Shown piece by piece: positions 25,874 through 35,374 of a DNA stretch of 64,000 nt. Where the stretch lies: assembly GCF_004785645.1 (NCBI RefSeq), contig NZ_SRPE01000015.1, forward strand, positions 22,880 to 86,879, read 5' to 3'. Positions within the stretch are counted from its first letter, which is position 1. Each line of letters opens with the position of its first letter. Made by a program: the position numbers and the translations under genes. The notes under the pieces were generated by a model. That model saw nothing but the letters and a program-made list of their open reading frames with translations, ran no database searches and had not been told where the DNA came from. Source of the DNA: Empedobacter tilapiae (GTDB taxonomy: Bacteria; Bacteroidota; Bacteroidia; Flavobacteriales; Weeksellaceae).

Positions 25874-27250
25874 ATGAAATTAAAAGATTTATCTAATCAA
25901 CTTGAAATATCTTTAGGAAGTTTACAAAGTTTTATTAATGATTTTAATATTGATTTAAGTTTTTGTATTGATGAAAACTTTAATGTAACAAAAGAATTTA
26001 TTTCTTTTTCAGAAGAAAATAAAGACTTTTTAAAAAAATATGCTGAAGATTACTTAAAAGAAAAAACAATAGGAGAAATAGCAAAAACAATAGGATCAAA
26101 AGAAGAAGATGTGCTTAATTTTTTTGTTTCGAATGGAATTCCTGCTGAGATTGCAAAACAAATGAAAACAGGAGTTTCTAGTTATTTGATTCATTCTTAT
26201 ATTGGAGGTAAATATCCTTTTATAGAAAAAGCATTTCCACAATGCGAAGATTTTTCAGGTAAAACATTAGTCGGTTATACAGATTTATATTTTTATTTAA
26301 CAGATATGTTAGATCCCTTTATTAGCAAAGATCAAATAGAAAGATGGGGGATTTCGAAACCTGCGGGACTTGTTTTGTATGGAGCTCCAGGAAGTGGAAA
26401 AATTTATTGGGCAAGAAAAATTGCTGATATGATTGGTTACGAGTTTGTTCATGTTTTTAATGACTATTTATTAGGAAATTTTGATTCTAAGAAAAATAAA
26501 TTTTCAGATTTTTTGTCTAAAAAGATGAATCAACCCAAAACATTATTGTTCATAGATTCTTTTGATGAGTTGCTTCATTCAACTTCAGAGAATACAATTT
26601 ATCCAGAAATGGTTGATTTGGTTTATTCAGTTTTGCGACATATTCAGAAGAATGATAAACAAGAGCTTTTAATTGTTGGTTCAGTAGAATCTTTAACAGG
26701 ATTGAATGATGAAATAGTAGCACCAGGACGTTTTGACTTACATATTCCAATTTTTCCACCAAGTTTAGATGAACGTAAACAGTTACTTTTACATCATTTA
26801 ACAGCTAATTTAGCTCCTGATTCTCCATTATTAACAATATTGAAAAATCAAAATGCATTGAACAAAGATTTTTGGACACCTTATGCAGCTGAAATGAAAC
26901 TTTTTTCAAATACAATGTTGATTGATTTTACACAATCACTAAAGAAACGTTTGTATGCGTTATACAGAAAAGATGAAATGAAAAATATTGTGATGACAGA
27001 AAAAGTATTGTTTTCTGCATTTCAAGAAGCTAAAGCTAAATTGACTCCAGAATATTTGAAATATTGTGCTATATTTTTGACTGAGGCAAAACAGAATGTA
27101 GGACAAGATTTTCCATCTAGATTAATTGAGATAAATGCAGATCTAGAGTTTTATTTAAATACAAAAGAAATTCCGATTGCTAAAATTGGTTTTAAGCAAA
27201 GTGATGATACTGTTGAGATAAAATCGGTAGAAGAAAATAAAGAAACATAA
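25874..27250 (+). CDS. AAA+ protein with altered Walker A and Walker B motifs
   Basis: A 458-residue cytoplasmic protein. The first 95 residues contain two small helical units resembling the N-terminal IF2-like/DNA-binding helix module (LKDLSNQLEISLGSLQSFINDF and IGEIAKTIGSKEEDVLNFF). Residues 160-320 follow an AAA+ ATPase fold: Walker A region GAPGSGKI (170-177) and Walker B region LLFIDSFD (224-231). The usual Thr/Ser after the Walker A Lys is Ile177, and the usual catalytic Glu after the Walker B Asp is Ser229. The APGRFD arginine-finger segment (283-288) is kept. This suggests nucleotide binding without efficient hydrolysis, or a regulatory pseudo-ATPase. It is a single gene, framed by terminators. 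Function unknown. Confidence 0.78.
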   Translation: MKLKDLSNQLEISLGSLQSFINDFNIDLSFCIDENFNVTKEFISFSEENKDFLKKYAEDYLKEKTIGEIAKTIGSKEEDVLNFFVSNGIPAEIAKQMKTGVSSYLIHSYIGGKYPFIEKAFPQCEDFSGKTLVGYTDLYFYLTDMLDPFISKDQIERWGISKPAGLVLYGAPGSGKIYWARKIADMIGYEFVHVFNDYLLGNFDSKKNKFSDFLSKKMNQPKTLLFIDSFDELLHSTSENTIYPEMVDLVYSVLRHIQKNDKQELLIVGSVESLTGLNDEIVAPGRFDLHIPIFPPSLDERKQLLLHHLTANLAPDSPLLTILKNQNALNKDFWTPYAAEMKLFSNTMLIDFTQSLKKRLYALYRKDEMKNIVMTEKVLFSAFQEAKAKLTPEYLKYCAIFLTEAKQNVGQDFPSRLIEINADLEFYLNTKEIPIAKIGFKQSDDTVEIKSVEENKET

Positions 27251-27278
27251 AAAAAGCTCCTTGTAAGGAGCTTTTTTA
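27251..27278. terminator. Bidirectional terminator between AAA gene and META gene
   Basis: AAAAAGCTCCTT-GT-AAGGAGCTTTTTT at 27251-27277, with A and T runs on both sides, between convergent genes. Confidence 0.88.
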
Positions 27279-27287
27279 TTATAAAAA

Positions 27288-27722
27288 CTAAATTGTTTTG
27301 AATTTTAATAATAAAATATTGCTTTTGTAAAGATGTAATTCTTTTCCTGAAACTTCGTAACGATTTACACTTTTCAACATCGATAAAAATGCTTTTTCTT
27401 CTTGCAAATTAGGACAAGCCATTTTAGTTTCAGAAAAATTAACAAAGCTTGTAACGCCGCTAACTTTTGTAAAAGAAGCATTGAAATTGTTGCAACCTGC
27501 AAATCCACTTACAGTCGAATTAGCTTCGTCAATAACCAACATCACGTCTTTATCATACAAACCTTTTACTACGTTGTTATCGTTGATCAAATACCAATTT
27601 TGATTTGAAATCGAAACTTCCGATTTAGGTTTAATTTTAGCAGTACTTGCGCTTGTAGAACAAGAAGTTGCTATAAAACTCATCAAAATAGTTGCTGAAA
27701 ATAAAGTTACAATCTTTTTCAT
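27288..27722 (-). CDS. META-domain lipoprotein (HslJ-like)
   Basis: A 144-residue protein with a lipoprotein signal (MKKIVTLFSATILMSFIATSC, Cys21). The mature part is a META domain, with NWYLINDNNV, VSGFAGCNNFNASF (the conserved 'G..GCN...' signature) and FSETKMACPNLQEEKAFL. In other bacteria META/HslJ proteins are linked to heat-shock-related novobiocin resistance and motility, but no specific activity is established. It is 13 bases downstream of pheT on the same strand. Confidence 0.88.
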   Translation of the reverse strand: MKKIVTLFSATILMSFIATSCSTSASTAKIKPKSEVSISNQNWYLINDNNVVKGLYDKDVMLVIDEANSTVSGFAGCNNFNASFTKVSGVTSFVNFSETKMACPNLQEEKAFLSMLKSVNRYEVSGKELHLYKSNILLLKFKTI

Positions 27723-27735
27723 TTTTCGGAATATT

Positions 27736-30165
27736 TTATCTCAACTCAGCGTTGAATTTTTCTTGATACAATTTGATTAATTTATTCATTAAACCATCAA
27801 TTTCTTGATCACTTAATGTTTTATTTTCGTCTTGAATCATAAAGCTTAAAGCATACGATTTTTTACCAGCTGGCAATTTATCTCCTTCGTAAACATCGAA
27901 TAAATTAACGGCTTTCAACAAATTCGTTTTCACTTCTTTTGTTGCTTTGTATAATTCTTCATATTTCACAGAAGAATCAAGCAATAAAGCTAAATCTCTA
28001 CGAGAACCTGGGAATTTAGAGATTTCTTTGTATTTCAAATCGTGTTTGTTTGCTAAAGCAACCATTGCATCCCAATTTAATTGAGCAAAGAAAACATCTT
28101 GATTAACTCCTAATTTTTTTGCTAATTTTTTGCTGATGATTCCAAGTTTTCCTAATGATTTTTGACCAGAAACAAATTCGATTCCATCTAAGAAATTATC
28201 ATCTTTTGCAGGTAACTCATCTGTAATTTGAATATCTAATCGAACAAAAATTTGTTTAATCAAACCTTTCAAATCAGCAAAGGAAGCTTTACGTAAATTT
28301 CCTGTCCACGATTCGCTATTAAAGTTTCCTGAAAGAACGATTCCTAAACATTTATTTTCTTCGTAAATCCCATCAATTTTGCGGTAAACTTTCCCAAATT
28401 CGAATAATTTAACATCCGAATTACGGTGGTTGATATTAAATGCAACATTTTCTAATAAACCATTCAGCAAAGTGCGACGCATAACAGCTAAATCAGCAGA
28501 AAGAGGATTTAACATTGCAACACTTTCTCCTTCTGGATAAAAGAAAATTTCTTCGTATTCTCTTTTTGTTAACGAGTTATTCATCGCTTCATTGAATCCG
28601 AAAGAAATCAATTGACGTGCGATAAAATCTTCGATTTTATCTGGACTAACTTTTTGATTTGAAACATAAGAATAAGAGAATTTTGAAGGAATTTCAATAT
28701 TATCGTATCCATAAATTCTCAAAATATCTTCGATTAAATCTACATCACGTTGTACATCTACACGATAAGCAGGAACTTCTAAATCTAAAACTCCATCATT
28801 TTCTGACAAAATTTTAATTTCTAAATTCTCTAAAATCGATTTGATTTTATGTTCTGGAATTTCAACTCCTAATAATTCAGCCACCTTATGTAAACGTAAT
28901 TTTACGTTGAAGTTTTGAATAGGATTTTCGTAAATATCATCAATATTAGACGCTATTTCAGCTCCAGCAATTTCAACTAACATTATGGCAGCTTTTTTCA
29001 AAGCATCGATTGTTGTGTTAGGATCAATTCCACGTTCAAAGCGGAAAGAAGCATCTGTATTCAATCCGTGAGCTTTTGCACCTTTACGAATTGTTACCGG
29101 CTCAAAATATGCTGATTCTAAGAAAATAGTTGTCGTCGCATCTGAAACTCCAGAATCTTCACCACCAAAAACTCCTGCAATACACATTGGATTATTCTCG
29201 TTGCAAATCATCAATTCATGTCCTTTTAATGTACGTTCAACGCCATCTAAAGTTGTGAATTTTGTTCCTTCTGCTAATTTTTGAACGATCACTTTATTTC
29301 CTTCAATTTTAGCTGCATCAAAAGCATGTAAAGGTTGTCCTAAATCGTGTAAAATGTAATTGGTAATATCAACCACATTATTAATTGGTGATAATCCAAT
29401 TACTTGCAAACGATTTTTTAACCAATCTGGTGATTCAGCAACTTTTACATTTTTTAGGTAAACACCAGCATAACGCGGCGCTGCTTCTGTATCTTTAACC
29501 TCAATAGAAATAAGACTTTTTCCGAAATCTGTTGTAGGATAATTTGATATATCATATGTTTTGAATGTTGACGCTATATCACGAGTTTTAAGCGCAGCAT
29601 GTAAATCACGCGCTACACCGAAATGTGACATTGCATCCGAACGATTTGGTGTTAAACCAATTTCAATTTCGTGGTCAACTTCATCATTTTTTCCGAAAAG
29701 ATCAAACGTAGAAGTTCCAGGTTTTAAATCTTCTGGTAAAACTAAAATACCAGAATGATCTGTACCAATTCCTAATTCTACTTCAGAACAAATCATTCCG
29801 AAAGATTCTTCACCACGAATTTTTGCCTTCTTTATTTTAAATTCACCATCTGGCGAAGGTAAAACCGTTCCGACAGTCGCTACAGGTACATTTTGACCAG
29901 CCGCGACATTAGGAGCACCACAAACAATTTGTGTTTCTTTTCCGTCTCCTAAATCTATTTTAGTAACTTTTAATTTATCTGCATTTGGATGAGGTACAGC
30001 TGAGAGAACTTTACCAACTAATACGGTTTCCAAATAATTTTTAGCTCCACCTACTTGCTCTACACCTTCTACTTCAAGACCTGTACTTGTAAGTGTAGCA
30101 GACACTTCATCAAGTGTGATATCTGTATCAATGTAGGTTTTTAGCCAATTGTATGAAATTTTCAT
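27736..30165 (-). CDS. pheT: Phenylalanine-tRNA ligase, beta subunit
   Basis: Charges tRNA-Phe with the alpha subunit, encoded elsewhere. The 809-residue protein starts with a B1 segment (MKISYNWLKTYID), then an OB-fold tRNA-binding domain (about 40-150, VGKVLSAVPHPNADKLKV), the B3/B4 editing region (about 210-390), a B5 domain (about 400-475), the catalytic-like domain, and a C-terminal anticodon-binding FDX-ACB domain (about 715-808, SKFPGSRRDLALLLD). The length is normal for bacterial PheT. It lies 36 bases after dnaN on the minus strand, so the two may share a transcript. Confidence 0.96.
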   Translation of the reverse strand: MKISYNWLKTYIDTDITLDEVSATLTSTGLEVEGVEQVGGAKNYLETVLVGKVLSAVPHPNADKLKVTKIDLGDGKETQIVCGAPNVAAGQNVPVATVGTVLPSPDGEFKIKKAKIRGEESFGMICSEVELGIGTDHSGILVLPEDLKPGTSTFDLFGKNDEVDHEIEIGLTPNRSDAMSHFGVARDLHAALKTRDIASTFKTYDISNYPTTDFGKSLISIEVKDTEAAPRYAGVYLKNVKVAESPDWLKNRLQVIGLSPINNVVDITNYILHDLGQPLHAFDAAKIEGNKVIVQKLAEGTKFTTLDGVERTLKGHELMICNENNPMCIAGVFGGEDSGVSDATTTIFLESAYFEPVTIRKGAKAHGLNTDASFRFERGIDPNTTIDALKKAAIMLVEIAGAEIASNIDDIYENPIQNFNVKLRLHKVAELLGVEIPEHKIKSILENLEIKILSENDGVLDLEVPAYRVDVQRDVDLIEDILRIYGYDNIEIPSKFSYSYVSNQKVSPDKIEDFIARQLISFGFNEAMNNSLTKREYEEIFFYPEGESVAMLNPLSADLAVMRRTLLNGLLENVAFNINHRNSDVKLFEFGKVYRKIDGIYEENKCLGIVLSGNFNSESWTGNLRKASFADLKGLIKQIFVRLDIQITDELPAKDDNFLDGIEFVSGQKSLGKLGIISKKLAKKLGVNQDVFFAQLNWDAMVALANKHDLKYKEISKFPGSRRDLALLLDSSVKYEELYKATKEVKTNLLKAVNLFDVYEGDKLPAGKKSYALSFMIQDENKTLSDQEIDGLMNKLIKLYQEKFNAELR

Positions 30166-30201
30166 TGTATTGTATAAATGAATTTTATGTATTCTTTTTG
30201 A

Positions 30202-31320
30202 TTATGCGTTTAACATAACTGGCATAACTAACATTAAAATTTCTTCACCATCTTCAAGTCCATCAACTGGTTTAATGATTCCTGCACGATTTGGTTCAGA
30301 CATTTCTAATGTAATTTCTTCTGATTGTAAATTGTTCAACATTTCGATTAAGAAACGAGAATTGAAACCAATTTGTAAGTCAGTTCCATTGTAATCACAA
30401 GGAAGTCTTTCTTCTGCTTTGTTTGCAAAATCGATATCTTCAGCAGAAATTGTCAATGAATTTCCAACTAATTTTAATCGAACTTGGTTTGTTGTTTTGT
30501 TAGAGAAAATTGCTACACGTTTCAAAGATGTCAAGAATAAGTTCCTGTTAATCGTTAATACGTTTGGATTTTCTTTTGGAATTACCGCTTCATAATTAGG
30601 ATATTTACCATCAATCAAACGACAAGTTAACACGATATTTTGGAATGAAAAACGTGTATTTGTATTGTTATACTCGATTGTTACATCGTCATTATTTCCT
30701 CCTAAAATATTTTTCAATAAGTTAAGTGGTTTTTTCGGCATAATATATTCAGCAGCTTGTAAATTGTCTAAGCCGTTGCGTGTATATTTTACCAAACGAT
30801 GCGCATCTGTTGCAACAAAACGGAAAATATCTGCATTTGCTTGGAAGAAAACTCCTGTCATAATTGGACGTAATTCGTCGTTTCCTGTAGCAAAAATAGT
30901 TTTGATAATTGCCTCTGATAAAATGCTTGCGCTAAGTGTTGTAGAGCTTGCGTCTTCGATATCTGGCGTTTGAGGATATTCGTTTGCGTCTTCGAATGCT
31001 AACTGATAATTTCCTTGTTCTGAAACAATTTCCAACGTATTTCCTTCTTTTTGGATAAAAGTAAGCGGTTGCGCTGGGAAAGTTTTCAACGTATCAGTTA
31101 AGATTTTTGATGGAATTGCAATTTTTCCATTATCATTAGACTCAACTTCTAAAGTTGTTGAAATTGTTGTTTCTAAATCAGAGCCAGTGATAGTTAATTG
31201 GCTACCATCCAATTCGAATAAAAAATTATCAAGGATTGGTAAAGTATTATTAGAGTTAATAACTCCTCCGATTAAGTTAACATTTTTTAATAACGTGTTG
31301 CTCGATACAATAAATTTCAT
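30202..31320 (-). CDS. dnaN: DNA polymerase III beta subunit (sliding clamp)
   Basis: Ring-shaped processivity clamp that holds polymerase and repair factors on DNA. The 372-residue protein shows the three-domain DnaN layout: MKFIVSSNTLLKNVNLIGGVI start, FATGNDELRPIMTGVFF (second domain), and C-terminal EPNRAGIIKPVDGLEDGEEILMLVMPVML. The MLVMPVM ending is a typical DnaN end. A good promoter sits just upstream. No dnaA box cluster or origin was seen nearby, and dnaA is not adjacent. Confidence 0.97.
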   Translation of the reverse strand: MKFIVSSNTLLKNVNLIGGVINSNNTLPILDNFLFELDGSQLTITGSDLETTISTTLEVESNDNGKIAIPSKILTDTLKTFPAQPLTFIQKEGNTLEIVSEQGNYQLAFEDANEYPQTPDIEDASSTTLSASILSEAIIKTIFATGNDELRPIMTGVFFQANADIFRFVATDAHRLVKYTRNGLDNLQAAEYIMPKKPLNLLKNILGGNNDDVTIEYNNTNTRFSFQNIVLTCRLIDGKYPNYEAVIPKENPNVLTINRNLFLTSLKRVAIFSNKTTNQVRLKLVGNSLTISAEDIDFANKAEERLPCDYNGTDLQIGFNSRFLIEMLNNLQSEEITLEMSEPNRAGIIKPVDGLEDGEEILMLVMPVMLNA

Positions 31321-31349
31321 ATGAAGAATATTTCCTTAAATATATCTAA

Positions 31350-31383
31350 CAAATGTAATAAATAATCAAGTAAAAAACTCAAA
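31350..31383 (-). promoter_or_regulatory. dnaN promoter
   Basis: On the minus strand: TTTG (complement of 31380-31383), 22 bases, then TACATTTG (complement of 31350-31357). Fits TTG-N17-23-TAnnTTTG, about 30 bases upstream of the dnaN start. Confidence 0.7.
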
Positions 31384-31476
31384 CCTATACATTAAATATT
31401 ATATAGAATGGTTTGTTGTTGATTATCAAATAGAAAGATGATTGTAAATTGATTGTTATTTTTTGTTTAAATTTTC

Positions 31477-31508
31477 TTTGAATTAAAAACTTTTCACCCG
31501 TAAATTTG
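31477..31508 (+). promoter_or_regulatory. Promoter for the small GNAT and carbonic anhydrase genes
   Basis: TTTG (31477-31480), 20 bases, TAAATTTG (31501-31508). The predicted start near 31515 leaves a leader of about 75 bases. Confidence 0.68.
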
Positions 31509-31589
31509 TCTTGTATATCGAGACTTTTAACAATTATTTTTGACCAAATCTCATCCAAAAAGGTTAATTTGAATCTAAAATAATATTCT

Positions 31590-31868
31590 ATGAAAATTGA
31601 ATTGAATTTAGAAGGAAAAAACGGTGTTTTTATACTTCTTGATGAGAATAATAAAGAAGTTGGCGAATTAACTTTTATGTTAAAAGAAGAACAAATGTTG
31701 ATCAATCATACAGGTGTTAATCCCGAATTGAGAGGACAAGGATTGGCCGAAAAGTTAGTGCTAGAAGCTGTAGATTACGCAAGAAAAAATCAGTTGAAAA
31801 TCATACCATTTTGTAGTTATGTGAGCGTTTATGTTGGTAAGCATCCAGAAGTGCAAGATGTAATTTAA
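31590..31868 (+). CDS. Small GNAT-like N-acetyltransferase (YjdJ/NATD1 type)
   Basis: A 92-residue protein of the compact N-acetyltransferase family. The CoA-binding motif VNPELRGQGLAEKLV is near 48-62, and the end IIPFCSYVSVYVGKHPEVQDVI matches the family signature with the conserved Cys and His-Pro near the C-terminus. It stops 6 bases before the carbonic anhydrase ATG, indicating an operon. Acetyl acceptor unknown. The length is typical for the family. Confidence 0.85.
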   Translation: MKIELNLEGKNGVFILLDENNKEVGELTFMLKEEQMLINHTGVNPELRGQGLAEKLVLEAVDYARKNQLKIIPFCSYVSVYVGKHPEVQDVI

Positions 31869-31873
31869 AAATT

Positions 31874-32500
31874 ATGAATTTAGAAAAAGTTTTTGAACAC
31901 AACCAAGAGTGGGTAAATAAACGTTTAGGACAAGACGAGCAATATTTTGATAAGCTTTCGGCTGGTCAAAATCCAGAAGTACTTTATATTGGGTGTTCAG
32001 ATAGTCGTGTTACAGCAGAAGAATTGTTAGGAGCAGAACCAGGAGAGGTTTTTGTGCACCGAAATATAGCAAATATGGTAATCAGTTTGGATATGAATAC
32101 AACGTCTGTTTTGGATTATGCAGTAGAACATCTAAAAGTAAAACATATTGTAGTTTGTGGTCATTATAATTGTGGAGGAATTAAATCAGCAATGATTCCG
32201 AAAGATTTAGGAATTATGAATCCTTGGTTACGTAATATTCGTGATGTTTATCGTTTACATTCAGAAGAATTAAACGCTATCGAAAATGAAGGGATGCGCT
32301 ACAATCGTTTGGTAGAACTAAATGTACAAGAACAATGTATAAATGTTGTAAAAAATCCTTTTGTACAACGTGCGATGGAAAATGATTTACAAGTTCATGG
32401 TTGGGTTTTCGATTTGTTTACAGGAAAATTAATTGACTTGAATTTAAATTTTGATGAAATTTTAGAAAATATCAAAGAAATTTATGATATAAACGAATAG
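31874..32500 (+). CDS. can: Beta-class carbonic anhydrase
   Basis: Interconverts CO2 and bicarbonate, feeding carboxylases and, here, potentially CarB. The 208-residue cytoplasmic protein has the zinc ligands Cys41 (IGCSDSR), His97 and Cys100 (GHYNCGG), plus the Asp43-Arg45 dyad. No signal peptide is present. It follows the small GNAT gene by 5 bases. The symbol follows E. coli usage for this type. Confidence 0.95.
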   Translation: MNLEKVFEHNQEWVNKRLGQDEQYFDKLSAGQNPEVLYIGCSDSRVTAEELLGAEPGEVFVHRNIANMVISLDMNTTSVLDYAVEHLKVKHIVVCGHYNCGGIKSAMIPKDLGIMNPWLRNIRDVYRLHSEELNAIENEGMRYNRLVELNVQEQCINVVKNPFVQRAMENDLQVHGWVFDLFTGKLIDLNLNFDEILENIKEIYDINE

Positions 32501-32562
32501 TTTTAACATTTTATTATGTTTGGTATAATAATTGTTTAACCATTAATAACCAAACTATATCA

Positions 32563-35370
32563 ATGATTAAAAACCGTTGGATAAAAAAAATTAGTATCGC
32601 TCTAATATCTATTATTGCGATACTTTTTATTTTAAGTTTTTACATTACTTATTTTCTGAATGATCGTCTTCCAAAAATCATTGCAGAAAAAAACGATACG
32701 GCTTATAATCTGACTTACGAAGATTTGAGCTTCTCTATTTTTAATTCGTCTTTATCGCTAAAAAATATCGAAGTTTCTCCAAAAGATTCGATTGACGCAA
32801 CAGGAAAAGTGAAAGAAATAAAGGTTGTTGGAATTAATTTTTTCAAACTAATTACTCAAAAAGAAGTTGCTGCATATTCAATTAATATCAATAATCCTTC
32901 TGTAAATTATTATCTTAAAGAGAAAAAAAAATCGGTCAAAAAAGATACAGTGCAATCTAAAGTTGGACAAAGTATTGACGTTTCCAATGTAAATATAAAC
33001 AACGGCGAATTCAATTTGTATTCTCAATCAGGGAAAAAACATATTGCAAATGTTTCTAATTTTTCGATCGATTTTGATGGCGTTCGTTTTAACGAGCGAA
33101 CAGCGGACAAAAAAATTCCGTTCAGATATTCTGCTTTTGACATCAAATTAGATTCGATGTTTTTTGTCGTAAAAGATCAACAATTGATTAGAGCGCGAAA
33201 AGTTCGTTTTAATGAAACTGATTTTGAGTTGGACAATTTTTCGATGAAACCGCTCAAAATGAACGGAAAATTTTATGTATCAAACGATTCTGAAAATGAT
33301 TTATTGGATATCGAAACGCCACTTCTTTCGCTTTCTAAGATGGATTGGGGATTTACTTCGGAAGATAAATTATATTTTAAAACAGATTTAATCAAATTCA
33401 AAAATCCAAAAATTACCATTATTTCTGCTAAACCAGAGAATAAAGTTGAGAAAGAAACAATCAAAAAAGTAAGCATAAAAACGGAAGATGCGGAGTTAAT
33501 TAATATCAAAAAATTGCAAATAGAAAACGGTAAAATTCGTTCACTTTTCTCGAATGCAAAAACGGTAAAATATGCAATAAATAATGTTGCGTTAAATATC
33601 GAAGGAATAAAAATGAATGCATTGACACGGACAAATGATATTCCGATTGATTATAAAACTTTTCGTATTAAGTTGGATTCGATGTATTATCGTTTGAATG
33701 AAATGCACACGTTAACAGCTTCTAATTTTGATTTGACAGAAAAGAAATTAATTCTGAAAAATTTCAAAATGAAACCGCTAATTTCAAAAAATCAATTTAA
33801 TAGAAACTATACAAAATCAAATACGTTGTTAGATGTCGAAGCGCCAATTTTGACGTTAAATAATAATAGTTGGGGAATAAAAAATGGTAATTTCTATTTT
33901 CATACAAGTTCAATCAAATTGGATGAGGTAAATGTGAAAATCATCGATCAAAAGAATGAAAAAGTTATTGCGAAGAAAGCTGAAAAAGCAACAGAAAAGT
34001 TCTTGATTAATTTTAACCTTGGAATTGATACGATTCAAATCAAACAATCGCGTTTTATTGCTTCACAAAAATTTGATTTCAATAATGTTAATTTGACGGT
34101 TTTAGGATTGAAAAATGATTATGGGAAAGAACTTCATGTTAATCATGTTATTTTCAAAAATCCAAAATTTACGATTTATGGACAGCCAAGACGAGTGGCA
34201 CAGCGCGAAGGAAAAACGTCAAAAGAGTTTAATGATGTTATAAAAGTTGATAAAATTTCGTTGGTAAATGGACATTTAGATGTGATTCCTTATCAACAAA
34301 AAACGCCGAATTTAACGTTGAAGCAAATTCAGTTAGGTTTTAATCAAATCAATGTTGATCCAAAAACAATTCAAGAAGCGATTCCTTTTTCTTATAAATC
34401 TGTATTGTTGAAATCTTCGGGAATTGATTTCGATTTAGGAAAAACGTATAAGATGAATACTGGAGCTTTGCAGTTTCAGAATGGAAATTTGACGTTAAAT
34501 CAATTAAAATTAACACCAAAACTTTCTCGAAAAACGTATACAGCTTCATTAGATAAACAAGCCGATTTATACACTGTTTCTGTCAATCAATTACAAGGAA
34601 ATGGAATTCAGTGGGGAATTTCTCCATCCAAAGATTTCTTTTTGAAAGCTAATCAAATAAAATTGAACCAGCTTTATGCTAACATTTATAGAAGTTTGGT
34701 TCCACCTGATGACACAAAACGTAAAACAATGTTTTCACAAAAATTACGTGAAATGAAATTTGATTTAGGGGTGAAACAATTGCAATTGGTCAACTCTAAA
34801 TTAGAATATGAAGAGGAAACGGCTAAAAGTATCGGAACAGGAAAATTGACGTTTTCATCTATAAATGCGACGGTTAAAAATGTCAATTCGGGTTATCGTA
34901 AAACATCTTTACCAGACGTTGATGTTGATTGGCGTTCAGAATTTATGAATGGAAATTTGCGTGCAAATTGGACATTTAATCCAATGAATCGTTCAGAGAA
35001 ATTTAATATCAATGGTTCAATTTCAAACCTTCCTGCAAAAAATCTTGATCCTTTTGTGAAACCATATCTTAAGGTTTCTGTAGACGGATTTTTCAATCAA
35101 ATAAAATTTAATTTTGATGGGAATGATAAAGTTGCTGGAGGAAATTTTGGAACAGATTATCAAAATTTGAAAGTGAATGTTTTACGTGATGATGGTTCAA
35201 AAAGGAAATTATTATCAGCAGTTGGAAATGCAGCGGTAAAGAATGATTCTCGTGGAAAAATGAAAGAAGAAAAAGTAGAAAATATTGAACGAAAACAGGA
35301 TAAATCATTTTTTAATTTCTTTTTAGCTTGTATCTTAGACGGTCTTAAAAAAGCACTTTTAATTATTTAA
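32563..35370 (+). CDS. Large AsmA-like envelope protein
   Basis: A 935-residue protein with one N-terminal membrane anchor (about 9-30) and a very long periplasmic region of beta-strand repeats. Several blocks recur with similar spacing, for example 'LLDIETPLLSLSKMDWGF' and 'LLDVEAPILTLNNNSWGI', and 'DIKLDSMFF' and 'RIKLDSMYY', indicating internal duplication. This layout (anchor plus repeated beta-groove modules) matches AsmA/DUF748-type proteins thought to bridge the envelope and move lipids. The end has a short hydrophobic stretch (LACILDGLKKALLII). The next gene (SDR) begins 5 bases later. Lipid transport is inference from family resemblance. Confidence 0.72.
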   Translation: MIKNRWIKKISIALISIIAILFILSFYITYFLNDRLPKIIAEKNDTAYNLTYEDLSFSIFNSSLSLKNIEVSPKDSIDATGKVKEIKVVGINFFKLITQKEVAAYSININNPSVNYYLKEKKKSVKKDTVQSKVGQSIDVSNVNINNGEFNLYSQSGKKHIANVSNFSIDFDGVRFNERTADKKIPFRYSAFDIKLDSMFFVVKDQQLIRARKVRFNETDFELDNFSMKPLKMNGKFYVSNDSENDLLDIETPLLSLSKMDWGFTSEDKLYFKTDLIKFKNPKITIISAKPENKVEKETIKKVSIKTEDAELINIKKLQIENGKIRSLFSNAKTVKYAINNVALNIEGIKMNALTRTNDIPIDYKTFRIKLDSMYYRLNEMHTLTASNFDLTEKKLILKNFKMKPLISKNQFNRNYTKSNTLLDVEAPILTLNNNSWGIKNGNFYFHTSSIKLDEVNVKIIDQKNEKVIAKKAEKATEKFLINFNLGIDTIQIKQSRFIASQKFDFNNVNLTVLGLKNDYGKELHVNHVIFKNPKFTIYGQPRRVAQREGKTSKEFNDVIKVDKISLVNGHLDVIPYQQKTPNLTLKQIQLGFNQINVDPKTIQEAIPFSYKSVLLKSSGIDFDLGKTYKMNTGALQFQNGNLTLNQLKLTPKLSRKTYTASLDKQADLYTVSVNQLQGNGIQWGISPSKDFFLKANQIKLNQLYANIYRSLVPPDDTKRKTMFSQKLREMKFDLGVKQLQLVNSKLEYEEETAKSIGTGKLTFSSINATVKNVNSGYRKTSLPDVDVDWRSEFMNGNLRANWTFNPMNRSEKFNINGSISNLPAKNLDPFVKPYLKVSVDGFFNQIKFNFDGNDKVAGGNFGTDYQNLKVNVLRDDGSKRKLLSAVGNAAVKNDSRGKMKEEKVENIERKQDKSFFNFFLACILDGLKKALLII

Positions 35371-35374
35371 GAAA

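Noticed and set aside
30202..31400. Replication origin near dnaN
   Set aside because: No dnaA gene or cluster of DnaA boxes was visible.
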